A stretch of 64,000 nucleotides of DNA from a bacterium (lineage in GTDB: Bacteria > Vulcanimicrobiota > Xenobia > Xenobiales > JADMJV01), in assembly GCA_018266105.1 (NCBI GenBank), contig JAFEBA010000023.1, positions 37,606 through 101,605 of the forward strand, read 5' to 3'. Of this stretch, positions 8,502-16,475 are shown piece by piece (the first letter of the stretch is position 1; each line of letters opens with the position of its first letter). Below the pieces are notes generated by a model, which saw only the letters and a list, made by a program, of their open reading frames with translations, was not told where the DNA came from and ran no database searches. Made by a program: the position numbers and the translations under genes.

Positions 8502-9983
8502 CTATTCGGCTCCGACAAAGTCGATGAACCCCTTACTGGGATCGACACGACGCAGTTCAACCTTGAGTTTGTCACCAACATCCAGACCATCATGGCCCTC
8601 AACCAGTTTGCCTTCGATGGGAGGATTGGTAACTTTAACAAACACGCCCTTTTTCGGATTCAGACCGGTCACGGTCGCCTCGTAGCGCTCCCCGATTTGG
8701 GAGGTCAAAAACTGGGCCACGGCCGCCTTGGATACCTGTCTCTCAGCCCCCCTGGCGGCGCTCTCCTGCTGATTGCAGCGCTCGGCGATGGCATTTAGCT
8801 CCTCGAGCGTGTAGGGACAGGGCTCGTTACTTCCGGCTGCTTTGAGAAGACGCTGAATGACCACGTCGGGGAAACGACGATTGGGAGCAGTAGAATGAAC
8901 ATAACCATTTTCTCCTCCGGAGACTCCCTGTCCGAAATGCCCCTTCAAAGGCGCGCCGGGCGGCGTCACAACGTAATCGCCGCCACCCATGAGCTTGAGC
9001 ATACCGGTGCTGACATCAGCATAATGTTGAGGGTCGCGCTGCTTGAACTCACGGAGAAAGTTGCTCAAGGCGGCCGGACTGGCTTGCGGAGGAAGGATGG
9101 CCAGCTCACTGGGCATTTCCTTCCCAGCCGGCAACTGAGAAGCTGCATGCACAGCCACCTCGCGCATCTTATCCCAACGCTCGGGAGCCTCCACCACCCT
9201 CTGAAGAACTGGATAACCATTTTTCTGAAGGAAAGCCGCGTTGGCAGTGTTGGTGGCGATCATCATGTTTGCAACCGCCTCGCTGGCCAGGTTCTTCTTC
9301 TCCTCCTCCAGTCCAACCAGGAGATCGTTCTCCACCACCGGCATCACGCGATCAGCTTCAAACTCGAGAGCACCTCGACGTTTGGCGGCCTCCCCCAGAC
9401 GTTGGCCAACCTCCATCTGCAGCCGGATTTGATCGTCCATCCCTGGGGCGTTCCTAAGATTCTCGGGGGCTTCGCCCCCTTCCATCCAATCCGACACTCC
9501 CTTGTAAGCCAGCTTGGCCTTGTTCTTGACGGCCGCCTGATACACTTGGGAGGACTCGACGTTGCCCGCTTTGTCCACAATCATTTCGGTGACCAGAGCT
9601 CGCCGGTCCACGTCTGGCCCCAGCGATGTCCAATCGGTGGACAGCTGCTCGGGGAGCATTGGAAAGATCTTCCCAGTCGTGTAAACGGTCACTGTATTCT
9701 GTTGAGCCTGTTTATCGAGAGCTGAATCCTTGGGCATGGCTGAGGCAACATCCGCAACAGCCACCAGCAACCTGGTCCGTCCGTCTAAAAGATCCTCGGC
9801 GAAGGCCAACTGGTCAATATCCTTGGTATCGTCATTATCGATAGAAGCCCAGGCCAGGCTGCGCAGGTCGCGGACTCCAGGGCCCGTGATGGGCGGAGGA
9901 CCACCCATCTTCTGAACCTCCTCCAAGGCCTCAGTCGAGAACTCGGTATTCAGACCGCGGCTGCTCATCGCTTCTCGGGCCAC
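8502..9983 (-). CDS. RNB-domain ribonuclease (RNase II/R family) with C-terminal S1-like domain
   Basis: 493 residues from a GTG start. The RNB signature SIDNDDTKDIDQLAFAED (47-64) carries the metal-binding aspartates; the last Asp of the classical IDDxxxxDxDD is Gln, as in several non-proteobacterial members. Later RNB motifs follow (LASEAVANMMIATNTANAAFL, GYVHSTAPNRRFPDVVIQRLL). The C-terminus GERYEATVTGLNPKKGVFVKV is an S1-type RNA-binding fold. It lacks the N-terminal cold-shock domains of RNase R. It would degrade RNA 3' to 5' in the cytosol. A repeat copy at 9212 encodes KNGYP. Confidence 0.85.
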   Translation of the reverse strand: MAREAMSSRGLNTEFSTEALEEVQKMGGPPPITGPGVRDLRSLAWASIDNDDTKDIDQLAFAEDLLDGRTRLLVAVADVASAMPKDSALDKQAQQNTVTVYTTGKIFPMLPEQLSTDWTSLGPDVDRRALVTEMIVDKAGNVESSQVYQAAVKNKAKLAYKGVSDWMEGGEAPENLRNAPGMDDQIRLQMEVGQRLGEAAKRRGALEFEADRVMPVVENDLLVGLEEEKKNLASEAVANMMIATNTANAAFLQKNGYPVLQRVVEAPERWDKMREVAVHAASQLPAGKEMPSELAILPPQASPAALSNFLREFKQRDPQHYADVSTGMLKLMGGGDYVVTPPGAPLKGHFGQGVSGGENGYVHSTAPNRRFPDVVIQRLLKAAGSNEPCPYTLEELNAIAERCNQQESAARGAERQVSKAAVAQFLTSQIGERYEATVTGLNPKKGVFVKVTNPPIEGKLVEGHDGLDVGDKLKVELRRVDPSKGFIDFVGAE

Positions 9984-9988
9984 ATCCT

Positions 9989-10246
9989 TTAAATGCCCCA
10001 GGGAACCCCTTGAGGACGAACCTCTGCCGAAGCGGATTCCAGGGCTGCCTGATTGTCTGCTGGAGCATTTTGTAGCTGCCTATCTGGGTTGTAAGCGACC
10101 TCCTCGCTCCGAGCCTGCTCCAATGTCTCTTGCGGCCCTGATTGAGGTGGAGGCTCAGGGCGAGCCTCGGTCTTGGCCACCCTGGCACTCTGAGTCTGAC
10201 GAACGGCGTTCAGGATCGTCTGCTGCGCGATGGGGTCAAGGTTCAT
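9989..10246 (-). CDS. Small Gln/Ala-rich hypothetical protein
   Basis: 85 residues, polar and low-complexity (rich in Gln, Ala, Glu, Pro), beginning MNLDPIAQQTILNAVRQ, probably a short helix and then disordered. It ends 5 nt before the RNB start and so heads that operon. The perfect 38-bp palindromic repeat lies in its leader, 15 nt upstream of the ATG. Function is unknown. Confidence 0.5.
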   Translation of the reverse strand: MNLDPIAQQTILNAVRQTQSARVAKTEARPEPPPQSGPQETLEQARSEEVAYNPDRQLQNAPADNQAALESASAEVRPQGVPWGI

Positions 10247-10260
10247 CGTGGAGCTTTCTC

Positions 10261-10298
10261 CCCTTGATAACCATTTTCCTTAAAATGGTTATCAAGGG
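10261..10298. repeat. Perfect palindromic copy of the genome-wide GATAACC repeat
   Basis: The left arm CCCTTGATAACCATTTT and right arm AAAATGGTTATCAAGGG are exact reverse complements over 17 bp, separated by CCTT. It is the only perfect inverted pair in the window and defines the fullest consensus of the motif. It sits 15 nt upstream of the small gene at 10246 and 94 nt beyond the end of the XRE-nuclease gene. It could be the terminator of that gene, which is read in the same direction. Confidence 0.95.
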
Positions 10299-10391
10299 TA
10301 TGCGCGGGAAGCGAGGCAAGTATCAACGGCTGAGATGCTCAGACGAGAGGGGAACAGAAGCGACGATATGTGTCCCTTGAGAAGGCCCTGA

Positions 10392-11294
10392 TCAGGCCAC
10401 CAGGCCCTCACACCACTGGTAAAAGAGTTCCAGAGCGGCGGGATCCCCGACGTCCTTGGCATTCAAATGGTAGACCGGAATCCCTAACTCTCGGTCACGC
10501 TGTTCTTCTTTAGCCCGGTCCTGATGGAAGAAGTCACCATCGACCTCCAAAGCACCGGTCGCCCGGCTCTGTCCACGGGAGACGACCACGGTCAAATCGG
10601 GACGACGATACTGCACTCCCGTCCAAACCGAGAGTTGTGGAAAGGCTGCTATCACAGTATCTCCCCGGAGGCTAATCAGAGCGGTGCGACGCCGGTGGCC
10701 TGAGGATTTCCCGGTCACGGGATCGGTAACACGCAGCTCACAACCAATCTTAGAGGGACTCAACCACTGCAAGGCCAGTCCTGTTGAAGCGAGCTTCACG
10801 AGAAATCGCTTCTCCGGCCAGGAATCGAAGTGCGTAAGGTTCAGTCGCCGCCAAAACAACTGGTCGGGCCCCTTGCTTTCCTCCAGCTGACGGAACTCGC
10901 GCGCTGCCTCCTCGCCAAAAATCTCACCCAAAGCCCCAAATGGGTCCCGATGGACGGGGGGCCCAACCGCCGGAGGGTGCAAGCTGAGGCGCACCCGGGG
11001 TGACGGGGGAAGCGTTTCGGTATCATAAAGCTGGCGGCGTGACCAACGCGTGACATCACATAAAGCCGGGCGTCCTCGAGGCACACGCAGACCAGACAAG
11101 GTTCCGGGCTCCAGCTCCAGACGCTCCTCGAGGATGGCCGAGAACCTGACTGATAGCGCCTTCTGCCCGCGCTCTACCTGGCATATATAGGGCTGACTGC
11201 AGCCAGCGCTTTTAGCGGTCTGCCTCTGGGTCATTCGCAGCTGTCTCCTCCGAGTGCGAAGGATCAGGCCAATTTTGGATGTGTCAGCGAGCAT
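10392..11294 (-). CDS. XRE-type HTH protein fused to a PD-(D/E)XK nuclease-like domain
   Basis: 300 residues. Residues 6-60 form a Cro/C1-type helix-turn-helix (RRRQLRMTQRQTAKSAGCSQ, then YICQVERGQKALS). The middle is unassigned. The C-terminus has RRPDLTVVV, ALEVDGDFFHQD and EEQRDRELGIPVYHL, matching the pattern of DUF559/Vsr-like endonuclease folds (PD, then E-x-D-G...H, D..R...L...G). The combination suggests a DNA-binding protein with nuclease ancestry; ExD replaces ExK, so catalysis is uncertain. No methylase or toxin partner adjoins it, and there is no repeat copy within the gene. Confidence 0.65.
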   Translation of the reverse strand: MLADTSKIGLILRTRRRQLRMTQRQTAKSAGCSQPYICQVERGQKALSVRFSAILEERLELEPGTLSGLRVPRGRPALCDVTRWSRRQLYDTETLPPSPRVRLSLHPPAVGPPVHRDPFGALGEIFGEEAAREFRQLEESKGPDQLFWRRLNLTHFDSWPEKRFLVKLASTGLALQWLSPSKIGCELRVTDPVTGKSSGHRRRTALISLRGDTVIAAFPQLSVWTGVQYRRPDLTVVVSRGQSRATGALEVDGDFFHQDRAKEEQRDRELGIPVYHLNAKDVGDPAALELFYQWCEGLVA

Positions 11295-11495
11295 GCCTAT
11301 CGATTATGCCGAAGAGCCCCCGCAATCCTCTTTAAGCAATGATTCAAACCGAGAGATAGAGCACAATTGACTAACTAAATCAAAGCATCCAGGCCGATGA
11401 AATCGAGCACTCAAGAATTTTTCTTACTACCCGCTCTAGAAATGGTTATCGAGGGTTGTAACCCGTTCGTAATCCCGAGAGAGTTAGCTTCTGAT

Positions 11496-12458
11496 ATGAA
11501 AGCGACCAAGATCGCCATCGCCTGTCAGGGTGGTGGCAGCCACAATGCATTTACCGCGGGGGTATTACGAGAACTGTTCAGGGTCTGGCCCAAGGACCAT
11601 CGGCTGGTGGCGCTTAGCGGAAGTTCGGGCGGGGGCGTCTGCGCCACTCTGGCCTGGATCGGCCTGTTGCAACACGATATGGAGCTGTCCCGACGACTGC
11701 TGGCGGATTTCTGGAGAGACAACGCGGCTCAGAGCCTGTTCGACAGCTGGGTCAATTTTGGGCTGGTGACCTACGCCCAGATGATGAACTTCCTGCCCCT
11801 ACCTGAGGTCAGCCCCTATCGCATACCGACCTGGGGTCAGGAGCAGTTGGGCCAACTCCTTGATAACCATATTCCTTTCGCCAAGATCCCCGAGTGGCTC
11901 GAACCCAGCAGCCCGGATCTGATGATCGGTGCGGTCGATGTATTATCCGGCGACTTCCACGTCTTTCAGAATGCGGAGGTCACCCGCCAGGCCTTGCTGG
12001 CCTCAGCCGCCATCCCGAACCTTTTCCGAGCCGTCGATGTCAACGGACGGCTCTACTGGGACGGCCTGTTCTCGCAAAATCCTCCCATTCACAACCTGAC
12101 CCGGGCCAAACCGGACGAAATCTGGGTGGTGCAGATCAATCCTACCCAGCGCCGCGAAGAGCCGACCACTCTGGACGAGATTCGCGATCGACGCAACGAG
12201 CTGGCCGGCAATTTGAGCATGTTCCAAGAGATTCGAATGATCACTCGCATCAATGAACTTCTGGAGGAGGGCAGCCTGGTCAACCCGGCTTACCGCCCCA
12301 TCCGCGTGCGCCAGATCTCGGTTGAATTGGAGCTCAATTACCTGAGCAAAATCGATCGGAGCCCGCGCTTCCTGGAAGAATTAATGGAGCACGGGCGCGA
12401 GCAGGCTCATCGGTTCCTGGGTGGACCAGTGCGTGAATGCGCGGTGGCGACGACGTGA
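11496..12458 (+). CDS. Patatin-like phospholipase family protein
   Basis: 320 residues from ATG 11496 (MKATKIAIACQGGGSHNAF), which matches the family start; an upstream ATG at 11397 would add 33 non-family residues. The oxyanion-hole motif GGGS (12-15) and nucleophile elbow GSSGG (Ser44), plus the dyad Asp in YWDGLF, are intact. Such enzymes hydrolyse acyl esters, and some act as intracellular polyhydroxybutyrate depolymerases. The next gene, a 3-hydroxybutyrate dehydrogenase, overlaps by GTGA, which favours a role in 3-hydroxybutyrate or polyhydroxyalkanoate turnover (inference). Repeat copies lie upstream (11445) and inside (11862, LLDNHI). Confidence 0.88.
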   Translation: MKATKIAIACQGGGSHNAFTAGVLRELFRVWPKDHRLVALSGSSGGGVCATLAWIGLLQHDMELSRRLLADFWRDNAAQSLFDSWVNFGLVTYAQMMNFLPLPEVSPYRIPTWGQEQLGQLLDNHIPFAKIPEWLEPSSPDLMIGAVDVLSGDFHVFQNAEVTRQALLASAAIPNLFRAVDVNGRLYWDGLFSQNPPIHNLTRAKPDEIWVVQINPTQRREEPTTLDEIRDRRNELAGNLSMFQEIRMITRINELLEEGSLVNPAYRPIRVRQISVELELNYLSKIDRSPRFLEELMEHGREQAHRFLGGPVRECAVATT

Positions 12459-13216
12459 GAGGCAAGACCGCTTTAGTGACGGGCTCCACCAGCGGCATCG
12501 GATTGGGGATCGCCCAGGCCCTGGCCGACCAGGGAGCGAGCCTGATCTTCAATGGCTTTGCAGATGACGAGCTGCAAGCCCGAGTGAAAGCTGACCTGGA
12601 GGCGCGTTCCGGTCAGCCGGCCCGATTCTGGTCGGCCGACCTCAGCGGAGGCCCGCCCGCCGGTCTGCAGACCTTAGGTCCGGTGGACATCCTGGTCAAT
12701 AACGCGGGAATGCAACACACCGCGCCGGTTGAGCAATTTCCCCCCGAGCTCTGGGAAAAGGTTATCGCGCTCAACTTGTCGGCCGCCTTTTACACGATTG
12801 CCGGACTGCTTCCGGGTATGAACGAGCGGGGTTGGGGGCGGATTATTAATATCGCTTCGGCTCACGGACTGGTGGCTTCAGTCCACAAGGCGGCCTATGT
12901 GGCCGCCAAGCACGGACTGGTGGGGTTAACCAAGGTCGTAGCACTGGAGCAGGCCGGCCGCGGCGTCACCTGCAACGCCATTTGCCCTGGCTGGGTGCTG
13001 ACCCCGCTGGTGCAGAAGCAAATCGACGCGCGAGCTGCCTCCCAGGGGCTGAGCGAGCCTGAAGCGCGTCGGGACCTGCTTAAGGAAAAGCAACCCAGCG
13101 GCGAATTCACCAGTGTGGAACAACTAGGCCAATGGGCGGTGTTTCTATGTTCGCCGGCCTGCGACAATGTGACCGGTACAAGCTTGCCGGTTGATGGAGG
13201 TTGGACAGCGCAATAG
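12455..13216 (+). CDS. bdhA: 3-hydroxybutyrate dehydrogenase-like short-chain dehydrogenase
   Basis: 253 residues from GTG 12455, which overlaps the patatin stop (GTGA). The SDR Rossmann motif TGSTSGIGLGIA, NNAG, catalytic Ser (IASAHG) and YxxxK (YVAAKHG) are present. The pattern LVTGSTSGIG...NGF, the CPGWVLTPLVQKQI segment and the C-terminal VDGGWTAQ are those of D-3-hydroxybutyrate dehydrogenases. It would interconvert 3-hydroxybutyrate and acetoacetate with NAD. A core motif copy (12760) here lacks the usual TG spacing. Confidence 0.85.
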   Translation: MRGKTALVTGSTSGIGLGIAQALADQGASLIFNGFADDELQARVKADLEARSGQPARFWSADLSGGPPAGLQTLGPVDILVNNAGMQHTAPVEQFPPELWEKVIALNLSAAFYTIAGLLPGMNERGWGRIINIASAHGLVASVHKAAYVAAKHGLVGLTKVVALEQAGRGVTCNAICPGWVLTPLVQKQIDARAASQGLSEPEARRDLLKEKQPSGEFTSVEQLGQWAVFLCSPACDNVTGTSLPVDGGWTAQ

Positions 13217-13896
13217 TGAGACGAGAGTATCATTGCTGGCATAGTCCCAATCTGAAAAGGAAAGCAGAGTTGCTGGAGTTCGGCCACGCCGGCCAAAACT
13301 GGCTTGTCTTCCCCACCGCCAAGGGTCGCTTCTTTGACTGGGAGAACTTCGGGATGATTGACAGGCTGCGCGAACCTCTTGAGCGGGGTTGGCTGCGCCT
13401 CACTTGCGTCGACTCCTTTGACCGCTCGTCGTTGTATGCTCGAATCAAGCCCTGGTTTCGCATCTGGAAGCACACCCACTTTGATAACTATATACGCCAG
13501 GAAGTCGTCCCTTTCATGCAAGCGAAAAGTGGTTATCTAGGGACGGCGGGCTGTAGTTTTGGGGCTTATCACGCGGTCAATTTCGCTCTGCGCTACCCGG
13601 ACACCCTGAGGAAAACGGTGGCCATGAGCGGGGTCTTCGACCTGGCCTTCAGGCTAGGACGCTACAAGAACAAGGCCAGCTACTTTCATTCGCCACTGCA
13701 CTACTTGCCCGGCCTCCCCAGTGTGGGAGGTTTGCAGGTGCACCTGGGAGTGGGCCAGACGGAACCATTCACCCATCAACACTGGGTTCTGGCTCGCTTG
13801 CTGGAGGAGAGAGGCGCGCGAGTTAGACTGGACATCAATCCCCGCGGCGGACACGACTGGAACTACTGGGCTTTTTACGCCCGCCAGGCAGTCTAA
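13216..13896 (+). CDS. Alpha/beta-hydrolase esterase (COG4947-like)
   Basis: 226 residues from GTG 13216, overlapping the preceding TAG. The N-terminus (REYHCWHSPNLKRKAELLEFGHAG) and VFPTAKGRFFDWENFGMID match the esterase/lipase family COG4947. The nucleophile is the Ser of GCSFGAYHA, and the probable His is in GGHDWNYW. It is cytosolic with no signal peptide. It forms an operon with patatin and 3-hydroxybutyrate dehydrogenase, consistent with hydrolysing 3-hydroxybutyrate oligomers (inference). Repeat copy at 13531; variant at 13483. Confidence 0.8.
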   Translation: MRREYHCWHSPNLKRKAELLEFGHAGQNWLVFPTAKGRFFDWENFGMIDRLREPLERGWLRLTCVDSFDRSSLYARIKPWFRIWKHTHFDNYIRQEVVPFMQAKSGYLGTAGCSFGAYHAVNFALRYPDTLRKTVAMSGVFDLAFRLGRYKNKASYFHSPLHYLPGLPSVGGLQVHLGVGQTEPFTHQHWVLARLLEERGARVRLDINPRGGHDWNYWAFYARQAV

Positions 13897-13938
13897 AGCC
13901 GCGGAGGAAGGCGGCAGCGGACTGGCAAAGTCGCAGCC

Positions 13939-15030
13939 ATGATCGATGGTCTGGAAGCTTTCTTCGAAAGCCGGCACCGAGGGGTAGCCGAGGAACTCAC
14001 CCGTTTCGCCCAGACCCAAATGAATGCGTTTGCCAGCGCTCACGACGACGCTGAGGCCCGCGCGCAAACCCCGGAGGCGGTTCGCCTGATGGGTCGGGCC
14101 GGCTGGCTGCAGCCCCAGGATAGCCGCACCCTGTGTCTGTTTCGAGAAGCGGTAGCAGCGGTTTCCCCCCTGGCTGACGCGGTCTTTGCAATTCAGGGAC
14201 TGGCCAGCGTGCCGCTGCGCCTGAGCGGATACGACGGACCCTGGTTGGAACGAGCGAGCCGAGGTGAAGCTGTGGGGGGATTCGCGATGACCGAGCCCGA
14301 GGCCGGCTCGGATGTCGCCAATATTCAAACCTTGGCTCGTCCTGATGGCGACCGATGGCGCCTCAGCGGCCGCAAATGGCTGATTTCCAACGCCGGGCTG
14401 GCTGACTTCTATGTTGTCTTCGCACGCTTTGAAGGGGCCGAGGGCTCGAGGGGAATCGGAGGCTTTCTGGTAGAGAAGGAGGCGGTCCATTTCGTTGGAC
14501 CGCAGGTGTTGAGCGCGCCTCATCCCCTGGGTCAACTGGAGTTTCGCGACTCCCCCGCCAGGTTGCTGGACAAAGAAGGCTTCAAACTCGGGATGCGCAC
14601 CCTGGACACGATGCGTGTATCGGTGGCGGCCGCTGCCTGCGGCATGGCCGGACGCGCATTGAATGAAGCCATCTTGCACGCAAAAACCCGGCGCCAGTTT
14701 GGTCAAAGCCTATCGGAGTTTCAACTCATCCAGGCCAAGCTGGCCCAGATGGCGCTGGCACTGGAAAGCTCGCGCCTGCTGACCTATCGGGCCGCCTGGC
14801 AACGAGACCAGGGCCAGCAGCGCAATACTCGCGAGGTTGCGATGGCCAAAGCGCAGGCTACCGAGCAGGCTCAATTTGTTATCGATCAGGCCATGCAGAT
14901 CTTGGGCGGAAAAGGCATGCTGGCCGATTCCCCGGTCGAGCACCTCTACCGAGCCGTGCGAGCTCTACGGATCTATGAGGGGACAACCGAAGTGCAGTAT
15001 CTGATCATAGCGAAAGGACTGCTGAGCTGA
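13939..15030 (+). CDS. Acyl-CoA dehydrogenase family protein
   Basis: 363 residues, typical of the family. The flavin/substrate signature GGFAMTEPEAGSDVANI, the FAD-contact region KTRRQFGQSL, GGKGMLADSPVEHLYRA and the catalytic Glu in RIYEGTTEVQ are all present. It would oxidise an acyl-CoA to the 2-enoyl-CoA and pass electrons to ETF. Its stop overlaps the next start (TGATG), which links it to the flavin reductase and FAD monooxygenase. An acyl-CoA dehydrogenase is a usual member of 2-aminobenzoyl-CoA type clusters. A repeat variant (TGTTATC, 14877) lies inside. Confidence 0.92.
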   Translation: MIDGLEAFFESRHRGVAEELTRFAQTQMNAFASAHDDAEARAQTPEAVRLMGRAGWLQPQDSRTLCLFREAVAAVSPLADAVFAIQGLASVPLRLSGYDGPWLERASRGEAVGGFAMTEPEAGSDVANIQTLARPDGDRWRLSGRKWLISNAGLADFYVVFARFEGAEGSRGIGGFLVEKEAVHFVGPQVLSAPHPLGQLEFRDSPARLLDKEGFKLGMRTLDTMRVSVAAAACGMAGRALNEAILHAKTRRQFGQSLSEFQLIQAKLAQMALALESSRLLTYRAAWQRDQGQQRNTREVAMAKAQATEQAQFVIDQAMQILGGKGMLADSPVEHLYRAVRALRIYEGTTEVQYLIIAKGLLS

Positions 15031-16475
15031 TGTGGGTTCCCCCGCAGCGCCTTAAACACGCCCTGCCTGAAGGCCACTGGCCCAGCGCGGAGGAGGCCCG
15101 TGACTCGCTCTGGTTTTCTCCACTGCTCGCAGGTAACCTGAAGCTCGAACAACGCACCTGGATTCCGGCCATGGTACCCTGGCGCTCCAATGAGGAAGGC
15201 GAGGTGACTCAGGATGTACTGGACTACTACGAGCGCTATGCCATGGGTTTCCCGGGCGCCCTGGTGGTGGAGGCCACCGGGGTCCGTGATATTCCCAGCG
15301 GACCACTGCTGAGAATTGGACACGACCGCTATATTCCAGGGCTACGCAAGCTCGTGGAGGTGGTGCGCCGGGCATCCCAAGGCCGCACCCGACTGCTGAT
15401 CCAGATTATCGATTTCCTGGGTATCCGGCGGAGACCTGAGCCGGCAAAGTTCTTCGCTCGCTTCTTCGAAGTCAAAGATCGTCACCGTCAACACTTCCCT
15501 GGAGCCAGTGACGACGAAATTCGTCATCAACTAAGCGGCGGCAAACCTGAGTTTTGGAAGCAAGTGCTGGACGAACGAGAATATGAATCGTTGCAATACG
15601 GCTGGCGCGAGCGAGTGACCGACCTTGACACTCCCCACATTCAGGAGCTGCCACGGGTGCTCCCGGGAATCTTTGGTGCGGCCGCGACTCGTGCCCGAGA
15701 AGCCGGGTTCGATGGTGTGGAATTGCACTATGCCCACGCTTACACCATGGCCTCCTTCCTTTCAGGTCGCAACGACCGCGGTGATGAATACGGGGGCAAC
15801 CGTGAGAATCGAGTGCGGCTGCCACTAGAGGTCTTCCGGGAAGTGCGCCGCCAGGTTGGCCAGGACTACGCGGTGGGATGCCGCTATGTGGCGCACGAGG
15901 GTATCGTTGGGGGCTACTCTACAGCCGACGCCTGCTACTACGGGGTTGAGTTTGCACAGGCCGGAATGGACTTTCTCTCGCTGAGTCGCGGAGGCAAATT
16001 CGAGGATGCCAAACAGCCCGCCGTGGGCTGGGCCAGTTACCCCTACACCGGCCCGTCTGGCTACGAGTGCATGCCCAGCTACATCAGCGACGATCGGGGC
16101 CCGTGGGGGCGCAATGTGGCCTCCGCCAGGCCAATTCGTCAGGCGATTCGTTCCGCGGGCCTGGAAACGCCTGTGGTGGTGACGGGCGGAATCTGCAGTT
16201 TTAACCAGGCGGAAGAGTTGTTGCGTAACGGTAGTGCCGACATCATCGGCTCGGCCCGTCAAAGCCTGGCCGATCCCGATTGGTTCCACAAGGTGGCGCT
16301 GGGGCGCGGTGACGAGGTTCGTCGTTGCAAATTCTCCAATTACTGTGAAGGCCTGGACCAGAAGCACAAGCAGGTAACCTGCCAATGCTGGGACCGGCTG
16401 AATCTGGATGAGCCAGGGGTAACCCTGGCAGAAGACGGAAGGCGCCGTTTGCTCGCGCCAGTTTGGAAGCCATGA
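15030..16475 (+). CDS. NADH:flavin oxidoreductase (Old Yellow Enzyme family), 2-aminobenzoyl-CoA reductase-like
   Basis: 481 residues, TIM-barrel Old Yellow Enzyme fold. Visible features are GFDGVELHYAHAYTMASFLS followed by RNDRGDEYGG, the phosphate-binding VVVTGGICS...SADIIGSARQSLADPDW, and a cysteine-rich tail (CKFSNYC...CQCWD). The following monooxygenase gene overlaps by ATGA. In 2-aminobenzoyl-CoA monooxygenase/reductase and salicylyl-CoA 5-hydroxylase proteins the same two modules are fused, monooxygenase first. Here they are separate and in the opposite order. Role: NAD(P)H-dependent reduction of the hydroxylated ring (family inference). Confidence 0.85.
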   Translation: MWVPPQRLKHALPEGHWPSAEEARDSLWFSPLLAGNLKLEQRTWIPAMVPWRSNEEGEVTQDVLDYYERYAMGFPGALVVEATGVRDIPSGPLLRIGHDRYIPGLRKLVEVVRRASQGRTRLLIQIIDFLGIRRRPEPAKFFARFFEVKDRHRQHFPGASDDEIRHQLSGGKPEFWKQVLDEREYESLQYGWRERVTDLDTPHIQELPRVLPGIFGAAATRAREAGFDGVELHYAHAYTMASFLSGRNDRGDEYGGNRENRVRLPLEVFREVRRQVGQDYAVGCRYVAHEGIVGGYSTADACYYGVEFAQAGMDFLSLSRGGKFEDAKQPAVGWASYPYTGPSGYECMPSYISDDRGPWGRNVASARPIRQAIRSAGLETPVVVTGGICSFNQAEELLRNGSADIIGSARQSLADPDWFHKVALGRGDEVRRCKFSNYCEGLDQKHKQVTCQCWDRLNLDEPGVTLAEDGRRRLLAPVWKP

